A stretch of DNA of 15,364 bases from Zelonia costaricensis (GCA_030849075.1 JASAOO010002967.1:1-15364); one strand, 5' to 3'. Numbered from the stretch's first letter, positions 1 through 8,945 are shown. The notes: generated by a model not told the origin, from the letters alone. Numbers and translations are program-made.

Positions 1-515
1 TGAGGCACAACACCCAGGGTGGGGGGGGGGAGTGGAGAGAGTGCACCGCCAAGCCACGCCACGCCACGCGGCGGGACGCGGAGTGACGGGACTCCGTTTT
101 CAAGCCATTTGCTTGCGCACTGCGGTTGGTGACGTGGAGACGTACGCGCACAGGGCAGCGCTGCATCAGGCTTCGTTCAGCGGCTTGGCAACATCGATGG
201 GCACCACCTCGTAAAGGGGGGGGGGAAGGAGGGGTGGGGGTTAGGGCAGGAACCACCAGAGGTGGAGTGGGAATGGGGGAAGCGAGAAGAATGGAAGTGG
301 AGATGGAGGGAGGTAGGCAGGCAGCAGCACGCACACGTACACACACATACACACCACCGTGCCGCCGGTACTCTGACGGAAGAAAGCGAAGAAGTGAAGG
401 AGGAGAAGACGCACCAAAGGAGTTGGAGTACGGGCAGGATACGCACACGTACACACACACACACACACACACACAAGCACACACGCACATAACCAAACAC
501 ATGCACACGCCCTAA
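1..515 (-). other. Downstream spacer / 3' UTR of the flippase gene
   Basis: This is the region 3' of the flippase stop codon on the minus strand, running off the window. It holds G runs on the plus strand (about 18-30 and 216-225), a purine-rich plus strand at about 215-310 and 380-420, and a long CA tract. Open frames here on either strand translate to Thr-His or Val-Cys dipeptide repeats from the CA tract and have no recognisable protein features. I see no gene. Part of it is probably the 3' UTR of the flippase mRNA, and the purine-rich plus-strand stretches would be pyrimidine tracts in the transcript that could serve processing of the next gene to the left. That role is inference. Confidence 0.6.
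451..475. repeat. (AC)12 dinucleotide microsatellite
   Basis: A perfect AC run on the plus strand starts about 40 bases beyond the flippase stop codon, with degenerate CA-rich sequence on both sides (about 329-353 and 441-508). It reads as a GU tract in the minus-strand transcript, placing it in the proximal 3' UTR. Such tracts are common in Leishmania spacers and vary in length between strains. Confidence 0.95.
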
Positions 516-3500
516 TCAAACCGCTGAGGTCGCACCCCGCGGTGCAGCTCCATTCGTGTCATCAGAATTGCCGTTCGCCGCCCCCTCGCGGGCCTGCTGC
601 GCCGCAACGAGCTCCTCGTACCGCGCCAGCAGCCGGGCGTACTCGGCCTTGAGGTCGCGCTTCGTCTTTTCGTACGGGATGCGGTGGTGCGAGCTGAGCG
701 CCGCCCGCATCGCGAACCCACCGTTCTTCCACGGCGCAAAGAGTTGAATGTACATGTGCGAGGCCAGCGTGAAGACGACCATCACGCCGGTGGCGAAGAA
801 GAGCATCAGCCAGAATTTGCCAGAGGTGCCGTACAGCTCGTTGGCCACCCGCACACACCAGTTGCTGCCAGCCAGGTTGTTGATGGCGGAGTAGACAAGC
901 TCAATCACGGGCAAGGCCAGCGTTTCTACAATGACGGCGATGGCGAAGAGGACCATGTAGTACGTCACTGTCGCCCCCACGCGAAGGTCGGCCACGAGGA
1001 CGAGCATCGTGAAGAAGGTGGTGCCGTAGTCTTCAATGGCGGCGGTCATGTACGGGTACAAGTTATCTTGCACCCCGACGGCGTACATGACGAAGAAGAA
1101 GAAGATGAGCCCCTCGATGAGGCCGTCCAAGAGCCACTTGAAGATGTACGGGAAAGAGAAGTACATGTACTCGCGCGACAGCGGCGGGTACAGCTTCGGC
1201 AGCGACTCAGCCAGCTCGTCCTCGACGTCCTTGTCGAGAATTCCAATCATGAGCGGCTGCAGCGAGCAGAAGAAGATGCTGAACATGGCGAGCAGCCACG
1301 AGTCGATCAGCGCCATTCCAGAGTAGCCCGTGTAGAACTGGTAGCCCATCATGCCCACCGTCACGATCACGTTCTTGTAGAGCGAGTACACGATGCAGTG
1401 CGCCTCCCGGAACACCGAGAAGCGGCCGTGCACGAAGAGGAGCCGCTTGAGGAAGCGGAACTTGGGCAACGCGTAGTCGCTCGCCAGCTCCGCCTGCGAC
1501 CCCTCCAACCCCATGATGCCCACCCCGATGCTGCTCTCCTGAATCATAGAGACGTCGTTGGCGCCATCGCCGATGGCCAGGACGACGGCGTTCATGTTGC
1601 GCTTGAACATGCGCACGATCTTCGCCTTCTGCAGCGGCGTCATCCGGCAGCACACGGCACTGCGACAGCGGCTGCCCAGCAGGAAGAAGCGCCGCGCCCG
1701 CTCCTGGTCACCGAAAATGAAGTCGAGCGTCTTGCCGTCCACGACGATGACGACCGACGGCGTGCCGAACGCCGCTTCGCCGGCGTCGCACTTGGACTCC
1801 GCGGCCCGCAGCTGCTCTTCGATGCGGCTGCACTTGCGCGCAAGAAGGGCCTGGGCGGCTGTGGCGGCAGTGCTGCTCCCGCTCACGCCCGCGGCAGTGG
1901 TGAAGCTGCTGTCCACCTGCTGCTCCTGCTGCAGTTGCTGCGGCGGCACGTGATGGGTCGTGGCAGCGGCGGCGGCGGTGGCGGTGGCGTGGTCCTGACT
2001 GGCCGAGTGCGTGCGTGTGCTGCGCGGCGGCGGCGAGGAAGCGTCAGAGGAGGCGCCGCGGTGCGTCTGCGTGGCCGTGCTCGTATTGCAGGCGTTACTG
2101 GCCCTCCTGCCACGGCGCTGCTGCTGCAGCTGCGGACCGCTGCCTGGACTCAGCGAAACCCTGGGGACGTTCGTTTCGGCGCGAGAGTCCAGCATCGGTG
2201 GCGCGGAGAAGCCGCTGCAGCTGCAGCTGCTCGAGGAGCTCTGATGTGCATCCTCGCTCGCGTCGTCCGCCTCGTCTTCATCGTCGCCGTCGCCGTTGTC
2301 CGGGCCGGCGCCGCCCTTCTCCCTCTGTCGGCGCTGCTCCTCGAAGCGCTGCTGCTGCCGCAGGAGCGCCTCCTCCTCGACAATGTCCGACACGTCGAGG
2401 TGGCACACGTAGTCGGTGAACTGCTCCGACACGAGGCCGCTCGTGTGCGCAATCGTGACTGCCGTCTCGCGCTTGTCGCCCGTCAGCATCCACACTACGA
2501 TGGAGGCCTGAATGCAGAACTCGAGCGTCTGCGGCACCTCCTCCTGCAGCTTGTCCTCCACCGCCGTGGTGCCCACAATGTCAACGTCCTTCTCCAGCAT
2601 CGCGTACGCCTCGTGCAGCTTCTCCGAGCGGTCCTGCATGGCACACTGCGCCTCGTTAAAGACGGGCAGCCACGCCCGCACCTCCTCCTCCGTGAGGTAA
2701 CGCTGCCCCACCACGAGCGTGCGCAGCCCGAGCTTCGCCATCGCGTCCAGCTCCTTCAGCATCTTGTCCTTCACCCGCACGTTGGACCGCTTCTGCATGT
2801 TCACCACCTCCATCATGCTGCTGTCGGCTCCCTTTACGAGCAGCAGGTACTTAGACGGAGCCGCCGTCCCCGTCGCACGCGCACCGCCGCCGCCGCCAGA
2901 GAACGTGCCGCTCGCGTAGTTCGCGTAGGAGGCCACGTCGTTGAAGGAGGCCTGACTGAGCAGCCGCCGCGCCGACTCCATGAGTTGTTGCTCTTCATGT
3001 GGCGGGAAGCGGAGCGTGTCGCGGATGCTCGCAGGCGGAAGGCCGGCGACCGACGACTGCGGCTGCTGTGGTGGTGGTGGCGGCACACCGCGCGGAGCGA
3101 GGAGCGCACGGGCGTCATCGCGCGCGGGCTTCGTAGCCGCCACCGCCATCATGGCGGTGGACTGCCGCTGCAGCGGCTCCTCCTCGCCGCTCTCGGAGTT
3201 GCCGTACGGAAAGCTGGGCAAGGGCGCAGGGCGGCGACTCGCCCTCGCCTCCCCGACGCGGCCACAACTTTCCTCCTGCCGCAGCGACACCTCCGCCGCG
3301 CTGGAGTGGGGGTGGACCGGGTCTGCGTAGGGCACCGCAGACGGGACAGCGCGGTGGTAGTGCGAGGCGGTGCCGGCCGAAGCCGCCGTGGCGGCCGCCT
3401 CGGAGTCGAGATCAGGCCGCCGCTTCAGCAGGATGCTCATCAGCTTGCGCTGCGGCGTGAATTCGAGCTCGGCGACAATGTCGTAGCACAGCACGCGGCC

Positions 3501-6500
3501 CAGCGCCTTCACGAACATCTGCTTCGCCGTCCGCTCGAACAGCGAGAAGCCGTTCTCACGCGCTGCGTTGACCAGCGCGATCTCGTCCAGCGACTGGCCC
3601 TCGTAGATCTTGCTGCGGTCGATGAAGTCTTCCAACCCAGAGACGGGACCGATGACCGCGGAGGCGGTGTTGGCACTGGCGCCGTAAAGGCCACTACCTC
3701 CACCACCACCACCGCCACCCGGGAACGCACTCGCACTGCCGCTCAGTCGCGCGCGGTGCCGCTGGCGCAGTGCCGACGCGGCGAGGTTGCCGGACGGGGG
3801 ACGGAAAGACGCGGAGGGGGAGCCGGCAAAGACGTTGGACGCCGTGCCGCCGCCGCCGCTGTGGACAGCCGCGTGGTGGAGGTACCGGTTCTGGTACCAG
3901 CTGGCGCTGCTGGTGCGGCCGTGCAGGCGGCCCGCGCTGTTCACGCTGAGGTTGAAGATATCGCGGGTTGGCAGCCGCGAGTGCACGCCGCCGCCGCCGC
4001 CGCCGCCGCCGCCGGTGGAGCCGGCGCTCAGGTGGCGCTGGTGGAGCTGGAACAGGCCGCTGTTGGACCGGTCGCCGCGCACGTGTGCCGGGGAGATGGC
4101 GGGGCTCGTCGTCGTCGTCGTGGGGTTCGCGGGCGGGGCGGAGCTGAGGGACGTGCCGCGGTCCTGCGCCGAGGAGGTGCGGGGTGGTGCGCTGATGGGC
4201 TCGAACTCGTCGCGGACTCCGCCCGGCCCGGCCGGGGCCGCGTACGGGATCTCGACGAAGTTGCCGCTCGTCAGGTTGGCGAGGGAGAGGGCGTTGGGCA
4301 GCGCGTCGTGCCCGGACGGCGGCGCCCCGTGCGCGTTGCGCTGCGATGCCGAGAGAGTGCGAGAGTGGGCGCCGGCCGAGCCGGCGGTGCGGCCCTGCTG
4401 CGGACGCTCGCGTCCGTGGTGGTGGTGGTGGTCGTGGTGCACCTCCCGCCCGCTCGGGCTCACATCCTCACCGCCGGCCGCGCCCCGCGTCGCTGCGGGG
4501 TTGGCAGTGGCACCCCCACCGCCATCGCTGGCCGCCGCGGGATCGCGATGACGGCGCCTCTGGCGGCGTCTGCGCCCGCCCGCCTGGTCCGCCGCCTCGT
4601 CGTCCTGCTGCGGTGGTGCATCGCCGGCTGCGGCGACGCTCTCGGGCGTCTCGACGGGAAAACACACGATCGAGTGGCACAGCGCCAGGGCGCGCAGGTA
4701 GCGGAACACCGGGTCGCGCTCCAGAGCCCCCTCATGTACGCCCCGCAGGCCATCCGCGGCGCCGCCACCACCCGGCGGCGCGAACGTGTTGCTGTCCAAC
4801 GCTGCACCACCACCACCACCACCACCACCACCGGCGCCGCTGAGGGCGTTGCTGCCCCAGTTGTAGCTGTTCGAAGGGTGCGCGACCGGGGGGCAGAGGC
4901 TCAGCGCCTGCGTGGGAGAGACTGCCGTCGGCGTGGCCATCTGCTGCGTTGCCGGCGAGCCGCCGTCGCGGCGGTGGTGGTTGGCCGCATCGCCATCAGC
5001 GGTGCCGTCCTCGTCCACCTCGACGCCGGTGCTGCGCGCGGCGGTGGGGGACGCGCTGAGGGGCAGCGTGGGGCGGCGCTCCGCGGCGCCGACGTGCCTC
5101 AACGACGCCTCGGGCGGGGTGATGATGCTCGGTTCATCGAGCGTGAAGAACGTGGCCGCGTTGCCGTCGTGTCCCGCCGCCGCGGTCGACCCCACCAAGC
5201 TGCCCCCCAGGACCGCCGGTATCACGTACGGCAGCGCCGCTGTCCCGGACGGGGCCTTCGACGCGCCAACGCTCTCGCCCGCCGCGTCATGGCCACCGCC
5301 GTCGGGCCCGCGCATGGTGCCGTTGCCCTGTAACAGGAACGGGTTGAGGGGGGACGAGGCCTCCTCGCTTTCCCCCGTACCCGGCGGTGGTGCAGCAGCC
5401 GCAGCCGCGCCGGCACTGCTGCGGCCGCGGAAGGGAGTGGTGTGCGGACTCTTAGAGAACCGGCCGCCCGTCCGCGCCGCCTCGTCGACCGGGTCGCGCA
5501 GGGGGGAGGCGTTGGCGGCCCACGTGCCACTCGCGAAGGCGCTCGCGCTGACCGCTGTGCCGTGCTGGCTACGGCCCTGTGCGTTCCACTGCCGCCGCAG
5601 CAGCGCGCGGCCGATGCCGCCGGGCTGCTCCGTTTCGCTGTGTGTGTGCCCGTCCACGACCCCACCGACGTAGGTCATGAGGTTCTCGGTGAGCGTGCCT
5701 GTCTTATCTGTGAAGATGTATCGCACGTGGCCCAGCTGGCAGTTGAGCTCCGACGTCTTGGGCCGCGCGTTCTTGATGGCGCCGGTGAACTCGTCGAAGA
5801 CGGCCATGCGCTTGTCGGCGCCGATGAGCAGCATCTGCATGGCCTTGTTGAACTCTAGCGTCACGTACAGCGACATTGGGATGAGGTAGCTGAGCAGCAC
5901 GAAGTTGGTCAAGTAGCGCCACCAGAACAGGGCCACGTCGGTGTACCGCTCAAGGCTCCACTGGATGTACCACGCCGTGAACTTGGTCTTGGAGCCGGGC
6001 AGGGGGCGGAGCAGGTGGTGCTTGCTCCAGATGGCCATTCCGCACAGCATGAACATCAGCAGCTGGTTCAGGATAAACAAGAAGACGTTGAGCTGGTTCA
6101 GTCGCCGCGTCATGTTCGTGATCTTGTTCGGCTTCGGCCGCAAGTTCAGCAGCATCTTCGTGTGGCACCCCGTGTAGACGACGGCGCCAAGCACCCAGTC
6201 CGTGTTCCGTATCATGCACCCGCGGGGCAGGAACTGGTCGATCCCGAGCGGCACCATCTCACCCGATGGCAGCCGCAGCTGGCCGAACCACGTCGACAGG
6301 TCCGGCGTCGGGGCACACGAGACGAGCACCACGCCGGGGGTCTGCTGCGGCGGCGGCGCGGGCGTTGCTGGCGTGCCCAGGCTCGAGGCAGCCGCCCCCG
6401 CCCCCGCCCCGGCCGGGAAATCCATATCCGCCGTGTCACTGCGCGGCCGTCCCCGGGCCGCCGCGGTGGGTGGAGTGCCGCGCTCGATGGTGGAGTACAC

Positions 6501-8573
6501 CCACCGGGACTGCGAGCCACTCGGCGCCACCGTCAGCGAGGTGGACTGCTGCTGCTTCGATTGCGGCGACTGCAGCGTGGACGCGGGATAGACAGCGTTG
6601 CTGAGCGAGTCCGCCATGAAGACGGAGCCGCTGTCGGCACAGCGAGGCCCCGCCGCCGCCGCCGACGTGTTGCCCTGCGGCCGCACCCGCGAGGCGTGCG
6701 AGCTTGCCACCCCGGCGCTGCTGCTGCGGCTGTGCACGGCGCGCTCGTAGCGGTCGGTGAGGCGCTGGAGGGCCGCTGGCACGGGCAGCTGTCCCTCCTC
6801 GGCAAGCCGCTCGTCCAGCGTCATGAGCCGCTCGTGAAGAATGCGCCTGGACGTCGACAGCTCCGGGTTGAAGACGCCGCTGGTGGGCTGGCTCGGCGAC
6901 AGCGCCGTGACCCCAAAGTCCGCCGCGCTGCGCCCGAGCGGTATGCCACCGATGCTCGACGTGGCGCAGTGCCGCGTGGAGGGCTGCTGGCTTGGCTGGA
7001 GGGCGTCGGAGAAGCCGCGCTCGTGGTACACAGGAGAGACCAGGTGGCTGCCCGGCGACGCGGCTGCCGCGTCCGCCTTGAGCGCCTCCGCCTCTTCCCG
7101 CTCGAGGTGCGCGGCGGAGCGCTGCACGGAAGTGATGCCGCCAGCGCCCACGCTGGCGTCGTCCTCAACGACGGCGGGCGCTGGTGTCGTGCAGCCGGCC
7201 GTGGACAGCACCACGGCAACCCCCTCGCGGAGGTCGAGCGACTTGCCATCCACGGAGGTTGTCACCGTGGCCGTCGCGGCACGTTGCGCGGCGTCTCCTC
7301 CCTCTTGTCCGCCACGCGGCCCCGCGGCGGTGCCGTCGCAGCAGTCGAGCTGCACCTTCGCCGGCGGCGGCGCCCACGCGTCCCGCGCCGCGGCTGCGTC
7401 GTCTGAGGGCGCCGTGCCGTGCATGCGGGCGTTCACGGCGGCGGCGTTGTTGGCCGGTACCCCGAGCGCCTGCTCGATCAAGTCCTCCACGGTGCCGAGC
7501 ACCTCGACGGTTTGGATCTTGGCCCGCCGCGTCTTGGCGTTCGTCTCGCCATCGAGGTTGGCCGTCTCGATGTACGTCAGCCCATCCGGCAGCGACGTGT
7601 TGAGGATAAGACAGTCCGCCTTCACCTCCTCGCCTAGCCGGAACAACATGATGTCGCCGGGGTACACGTCGCAGCTCCGAACCGGCTGGAAGGTGACCAC
7701 CGGATGCCCCGGCACCGCCGTGCCCGCCGCAGCTTTCGCGTGCGACGCGTCGCGGGTCGAGGTCAACTCCACGTCTGCGTCCTCACCGCGGTTGGGGCCG
7801 GGCGGGTGGGGGTCTTGCGGCGGACTCGTGGGGCTGGTCAGGATGCGGACGGTGCGGCTGCGGCGCGACTGGGGATCGTGGCCACCCGGCACCCGCGCCG
7901 CCTCGCTCTGCTGTGCGTGCAGCGGCGTCACGTTCGTGGCGCTTGCGTCAGCGCCACCGCCGTCCGCGCCGCCAGCTCCGCTGCTGCTGGTGCTGCTGCT
8001 GGCGTTCGCCGTCGGCTTCTTCGTGAACCCGGTGAGGGACGCGTCGCCGTCGTGCGCCGCGTTGCCCGTCCCTGCCGCGCCCGCCGTGCACACGCGCAGT
8101 ACGTACACGGTCATCTCGTTGGCCAGCTTGTCGGCCTTGCGCCGCTTCCAATCCTCCCAGAGGTCCTTGATGATGCCGGCGCCGAGCACGATGCACAGCG
8201 GCACGACGCTGCTGAAGGGGTTGATGGGGCTGGCACCCGGCACGAGAGTGATGATCATGACCAGCAGGAAGTAAAAGTTGGAGATCTTATAGAACTGGTA
8301 CAGCAAGCTGAGCGGCACCCCGGTGAGCAGCGTGTACTTCGCCGTGCGGATGGAGTTATCAGGGAACCGGCGCGCGTGGTTGAGGTCGCTGCGCAGGAGA
8401 TCAACTTCGACGAAAGCAGGCGCCTCCGCGCCGGTGCTGCGGGCCGACGCGGCGGTGAAGTTGTTGTCGGCGTCGTCGCCGATGACGTCGGAGGCGCTGG
8501 TGCAGCCAAACGTGTCGCGCGTGCCCGCGCCGACGCTGCGCAGGGCCGCCCCGATCTTCTGCATGGAGTTCAT
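516..8573 (-). CDS. P4-type ATPase, putative phospholipid flippase, 2685 aa
   Basis: Integral membrane pump predicted to move phospholipids from the outer to the cytoplasmic leaflet using ATP. Core motifs are all present (2685-aa numbering): FPDN at 70-73, M1 about 85-111, M2 about 118-138, actuator DGET 341-344, M3 about 828-850, M4 with PMSL 899-902, phosphorylation DKTGT with Asp956, LCH 1298-1300, RKLM 1709-1712, KGA 1914-1916, TGDK 2031-2034, GDGAND 2335-2340, M5 with YKN Lys2400, and M6-M10 to about 2612, then a short charged helix (about 2636-2664). Family members usually have 1100-1300 residues; here six low-complexity inserts (about 162-290, 373-757, 974-1282, 1312-1645, 1724-1906, 2070-2272) add roughly 1540, leaving a normal core of about 1145. 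The frame stays open to an ATG at 8765, but a good splice acceptor at 8640 lies between, and 8573 is the first ATG after it. Stop is TGA at 516-518. Substrate is unknown; flippases of this class commonly need a CDC50-type partner, which is not in the window. Confidence 0.93.
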   Translation of the reverse strand: MNSMQKIGAALRSVGAGTRDTFGCTSASDVIGDDADNNFTAASARSTGAEAPAFVEVDLLRSDLNHARRFPDNSIRTAKYTLLTGVPLSLLYQFYKISNFYFLLVMIITLVPGASPINPFSSVVPLCIVLGAGIIKDLWEDWKRRKADKLANEMTVYVLRVCTAGAAGTGNAAHDGDASLTGFTKKPTANASSSTSSSGAGGADGGGADASATNVTPLHAQQSEAARVPGGHDPQSRRSRTVRILTSPTSPPQDPHPPGPNRGEDADVELTSTRDASHAKAAAGTAVPGHPVVTFQPVRSCDVYPGDIMLFRLGEEVKADCLILNTSLPDGLTYIETANLDGETNAKTRRAKIQTVEVLGTVEDLIEQALGVPANNAAAVNARMHGTAPSDDAAAARDAWAPPPAKVQLDCCDGTAAGPRGGQEGGDAAQRAATATVTTSVDGKSLDLREGVAVVLSTAGCTTPAPAVVEDDASVGAGGITSVQRSAAHLEREEAEALKADAAAASPGSHLVSPVYHERGFSDALQPSQQPSTRHCATSSIGGIPLGRSAADFGVTALSPSQPTSGVFNPELSTSRRILHERLMTLDERLAEEGQLPVPAALQRLTDRYERAVHSRSSSAGVASSHASRVRPQGNTSAAAAGPRCADSGSVFMADSLSNAVYPASTLQSPQSKQQQSTSLTVAPSGSQSRWVYSTIERGTPPTAAARGRPRSDTADMDFPAGAGAGAAASSLGTPATPAPPPQQTPGVVLVSCAPTPDLSTWFGQLRLPSGEMVPLGIDQFLPRGCMIRNTDWVLGAVVYTGCHTKMLLNLRPKPNKITNMTRRLNQLNVFLFILNQLLMFMLCGMAIWSKHHLLRPLPGSKTKFTAWYIQWSLERYTDVALFWWRYLTNFVLLSYLIPMSLYVTLEFNKAMQMLLIGADKRMAVFDEFTGAIKNARPKTSELNCQLGHVRYIFTDKTGTLTENLMTYVGGVVDGHTHSETEQPGGIGRALLRRQWNAQGRSQHGTAVSASAFASGTWAANASPLRDPVDEAARTGGRFSKSPHTTPFRGRSSAGAAAAAAPPPGTGESEEASSPLNPFLLQGNGTMRGPDGGGHDAAGESVGASKAPSGTAALPYVIPAVLGGSLVGSTAAAGHDGNAATFFTLDEPSIITPPEASLRHVGAAERRPTLPLSASPTAARSTGVEVDEDGTADGDAANHHRRDGGSPATQQMATPTAVSPTQALSLCPPVAHPSNSYNWGSNALSGAGGGGGGGGGAALDSNTFAPPGGGGAADGLRGVHEGALERDPVFRYLRALALCHSIVCFPVETPESVAAAGDAPPQQDDEAADQAGGRRRRQRRRHRDPAAASDGGGGATANPAATRGAAGGEDVSPSGREVHHDHHHHHGRERPQQGRTAGSAGAHSRTLSASQRNAHGAPPSGHDALPNALSLANLTSGNFVEIPYAAPAGPGGVRDEFEPISAPPRTSSAQDRGTSLSSAPPANPTTTTTSPAISPAHVRGDRSNSGLFQLHQRHLSAGSTGGGGGGGGGVHSRLPTRDIFNLSVNSAGRLHGRTSSASWYQNRYLHHAAVHSGGGGTASNVFAGSPSASFRPPSGNLAASALRQRHRARLSGSASAFPGGGGGGGGSGLYGASANTASAVIGPVSGLEDFIDRSKIYEGQSLDEIALVNAARENGFSLFERTAKQMFVKALGRVLCYDIVAELEFTPQRKLMSILLKRRPDLDSEAAATAASAGTASHYHRAVPSAVPYADPVHPHSSAAEVSLRQEESCGRVGEARASRRPAPLPSFPYGNSESGEEEPLQRQSTAMMAVAATKPARDDARALLAPRGVPPPPPQQPQSSVAGLPPASIRDTLRFPPHEEQQLMESARRLLSQASFNDVASYANYASGTFSGGGGGARATGTAAPSKYLLLVKGADSSMMEVVNMQKRSNVRVKDKMLKELDAMAKLGLRTLVVGQRYLTEEEVRAWLPVFNEAQCAMQDRSEKLHEAYAMLEKDVDIVGTTAVEDKLQEEVPQTLEFCIQASIVVWMLTGDKRETAVTIAHTSGLVSEQFTDYVCHLDVSDIVEEEALLRQQQRFEEQRRQREKGGAGPDNGDGDDEDEADDASEDAHQSSSSSCSCSGFSAPPMLDSRAETNVPRVSLSPGSGPQLQQQRRGRRASNACNTSTATQTHRGASSDASSPPPRSTRTHSASQDHATATAAAAATTHHVPPQQLQQEQQVDSSFTTAAGVSGSSTAATAAQALLARKCSRIEEQLRAAESKCDAGEAAFGTPSVVIVVDGKTLDFIFGDQERARRFFLLGSRCRSAVCCRMTPLQKAKIVRMFKRNMNAVVLAIGDGANDVSMIQESSIGVGIMGLEGSQAELASDYALPKFRFLKRLLFVHGRFSVFREAHCIVYSLYKNVIVTVGMMGYQFYTGYSGMALIDSWLLAMFSIFFCSLQPLMIGILDKDVEDELAESLPKLYPPLSREYMYFSFPYIFKWLLDGLIEGLIFFFFVMYAVGVQDNLYPYMTAAIEDYGTTFFTMLVLVADLRVGATVTYYMVLFAIAVIVETLALPVIELVYSAINNLAGSNWCVRVANELYGTSGKFWLMLFFATGVMVVFTLASHMYIQLFAPWKNGGFAMRAALSSHHRIPYEKTKRDLKAEYARLLARYEELVAAQQAREGAANGNSDDTNGAAPRGATSAV
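3697..3721 (-). repeat. In-frame trinucleotide repeat coding poly-Gly (flippase insert)
   Basis: Mostly CCA/CCG triplets on the plus strand, read as GGT/GGC Gly codons on the coding strand, giving a run of about eight Gly within the fourth insert. Triplet periodicity keeps the frame when copy number changes, so this is a likely site of strain-to-strain length polymorphism. Confidence 0.85.
3987..4014 (-). repeat. In-frame (GCC)9 repeat coding poly-Gly (flippase insert)
   Basis: Nine consecutive GCC triplets on the plus strand, read as GGC Gly codons in the flippase. It lies in the large low-complexity insert between the LCH motif (residue 1298) and the resumption of the nucleotide-binding domain (about residue 1646). 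Confidence 0.9.
4416..4438 (-). repeat. In-frame repeat coding a His-rich run (flippase insert)
   Basis: GTG triplets on the plus strand, interrupted by one GTC, read as CAC His codons broken by one Asp on the coding strand. The result is a cluster of eight His around an Asp in the fourth insert. Metal binding is conceivable from composition alone, but nothing else supports it. Confidence 0.8.
4805..4832 (-). repeat. In-frame (CAC)9 repeat coding poly-Gly (flippase insert)
   Basis: Nine or so CAC triplets on the plus strand, read in the frame GGT as Gly codons on the coding strand. It lies in the fourth insert, just C-terminal to the LCH block. It uses GGT where the 3987-4014 run uses GGC, so the Gly runs expanded independently rather than by duplication of one another. 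Confidence 0.88.
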
Positions 8574-8635
8574 GAGTGCGTGGCAGCGGCGCAGAGGAGG
8601 AGGAGGAAGAGGATGAGGTGGGTGGGAGTGTTGCG

Positions 8636-8690
8636 CTGTCTGCGGAGGCACACAGCAGAAGAGAAGACACACGAACAAGCAAGGGAGGTG
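8636..8690 (-). promoter_or_regulatory. Probable trans-splice acceptor for the flippase mRNA
   Basis: On the minus strand a T/C-rich tract (about 8690 down to 8643) ends in CCGCAG, with the AG at 8641-8640 and a second AG at 8637-8636. This matches the pyrimidine-tract-plus-AG layout of kinetoplastid spliced-leader addition sites. No ATG occurs between it and 8573, so it predicts a 5' leader of about 66 bases and supports 8573 as the start. A second tract at about 8616-8592 has no AG before the ATG and so cannot be the acceptor tract for this start. Confidence 0.6.
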
Positions 8691-8791
8691 GTGGTGCGCA
8701 GGCGCAGGAGGTGCCGGGGCCGGGCTGTGTGCGCCTTGGCGAGCGAGCGACGCCGTACGCCACAATGCAGGTCTGCGTCCCTCACGCAGTT

Positions 8792-8823
8792 ACACACACA
8801 CACACACACGCACACGCACACAC
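8792..8823. repeat. Imperfect CA dinucleotide tract
   Basis: CA repeats interrupted by CG steps on the plus strand (GU-rich in the transcript), about 100-130 bases upstream of the flippase splice-acceptor tract. Confidence 0.88.
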
Positions 8824-8905
8824 GTCGAGGGATACACCCCCCTGTTAACTACTGTAGGAACAATAAACAGAACAAGGTTCGCCGAATCCCGCATCAACAC
8901 ACACA

Positions 8906-8908
<3 letters not shown>

Positions 8909-8943
<35 letters not shown>
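8909..8943. repeat. (AC)17 dinucleotide microsatellite
   Basis: The longest perfect dinucleotide run in the window, on the plus strand, preceded by a shorter CA stretch at about 8897-8906. It lies upstream of the flippase in the spacer and reads as GU in the minus-strand transcript. Confidence 0.95.

Positions 8944-8945
<2 letters not shown>

Noticed and set aside
684..5333. Open frame of 1549 codons on the plus strand, antisense to the flippase
   Set aside because: It is exactly codon-aligned with the flippase, so its stops correspond to sense codons TTA, CTA and TCA. All three end in A and are avoided by the strong third-position GC bias. The product is a low-complexity His/Arg/Val/Ala string with no domain. 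Similar aligned antisense frames at 6015-7406 and 7704-9257 have the same explanation.
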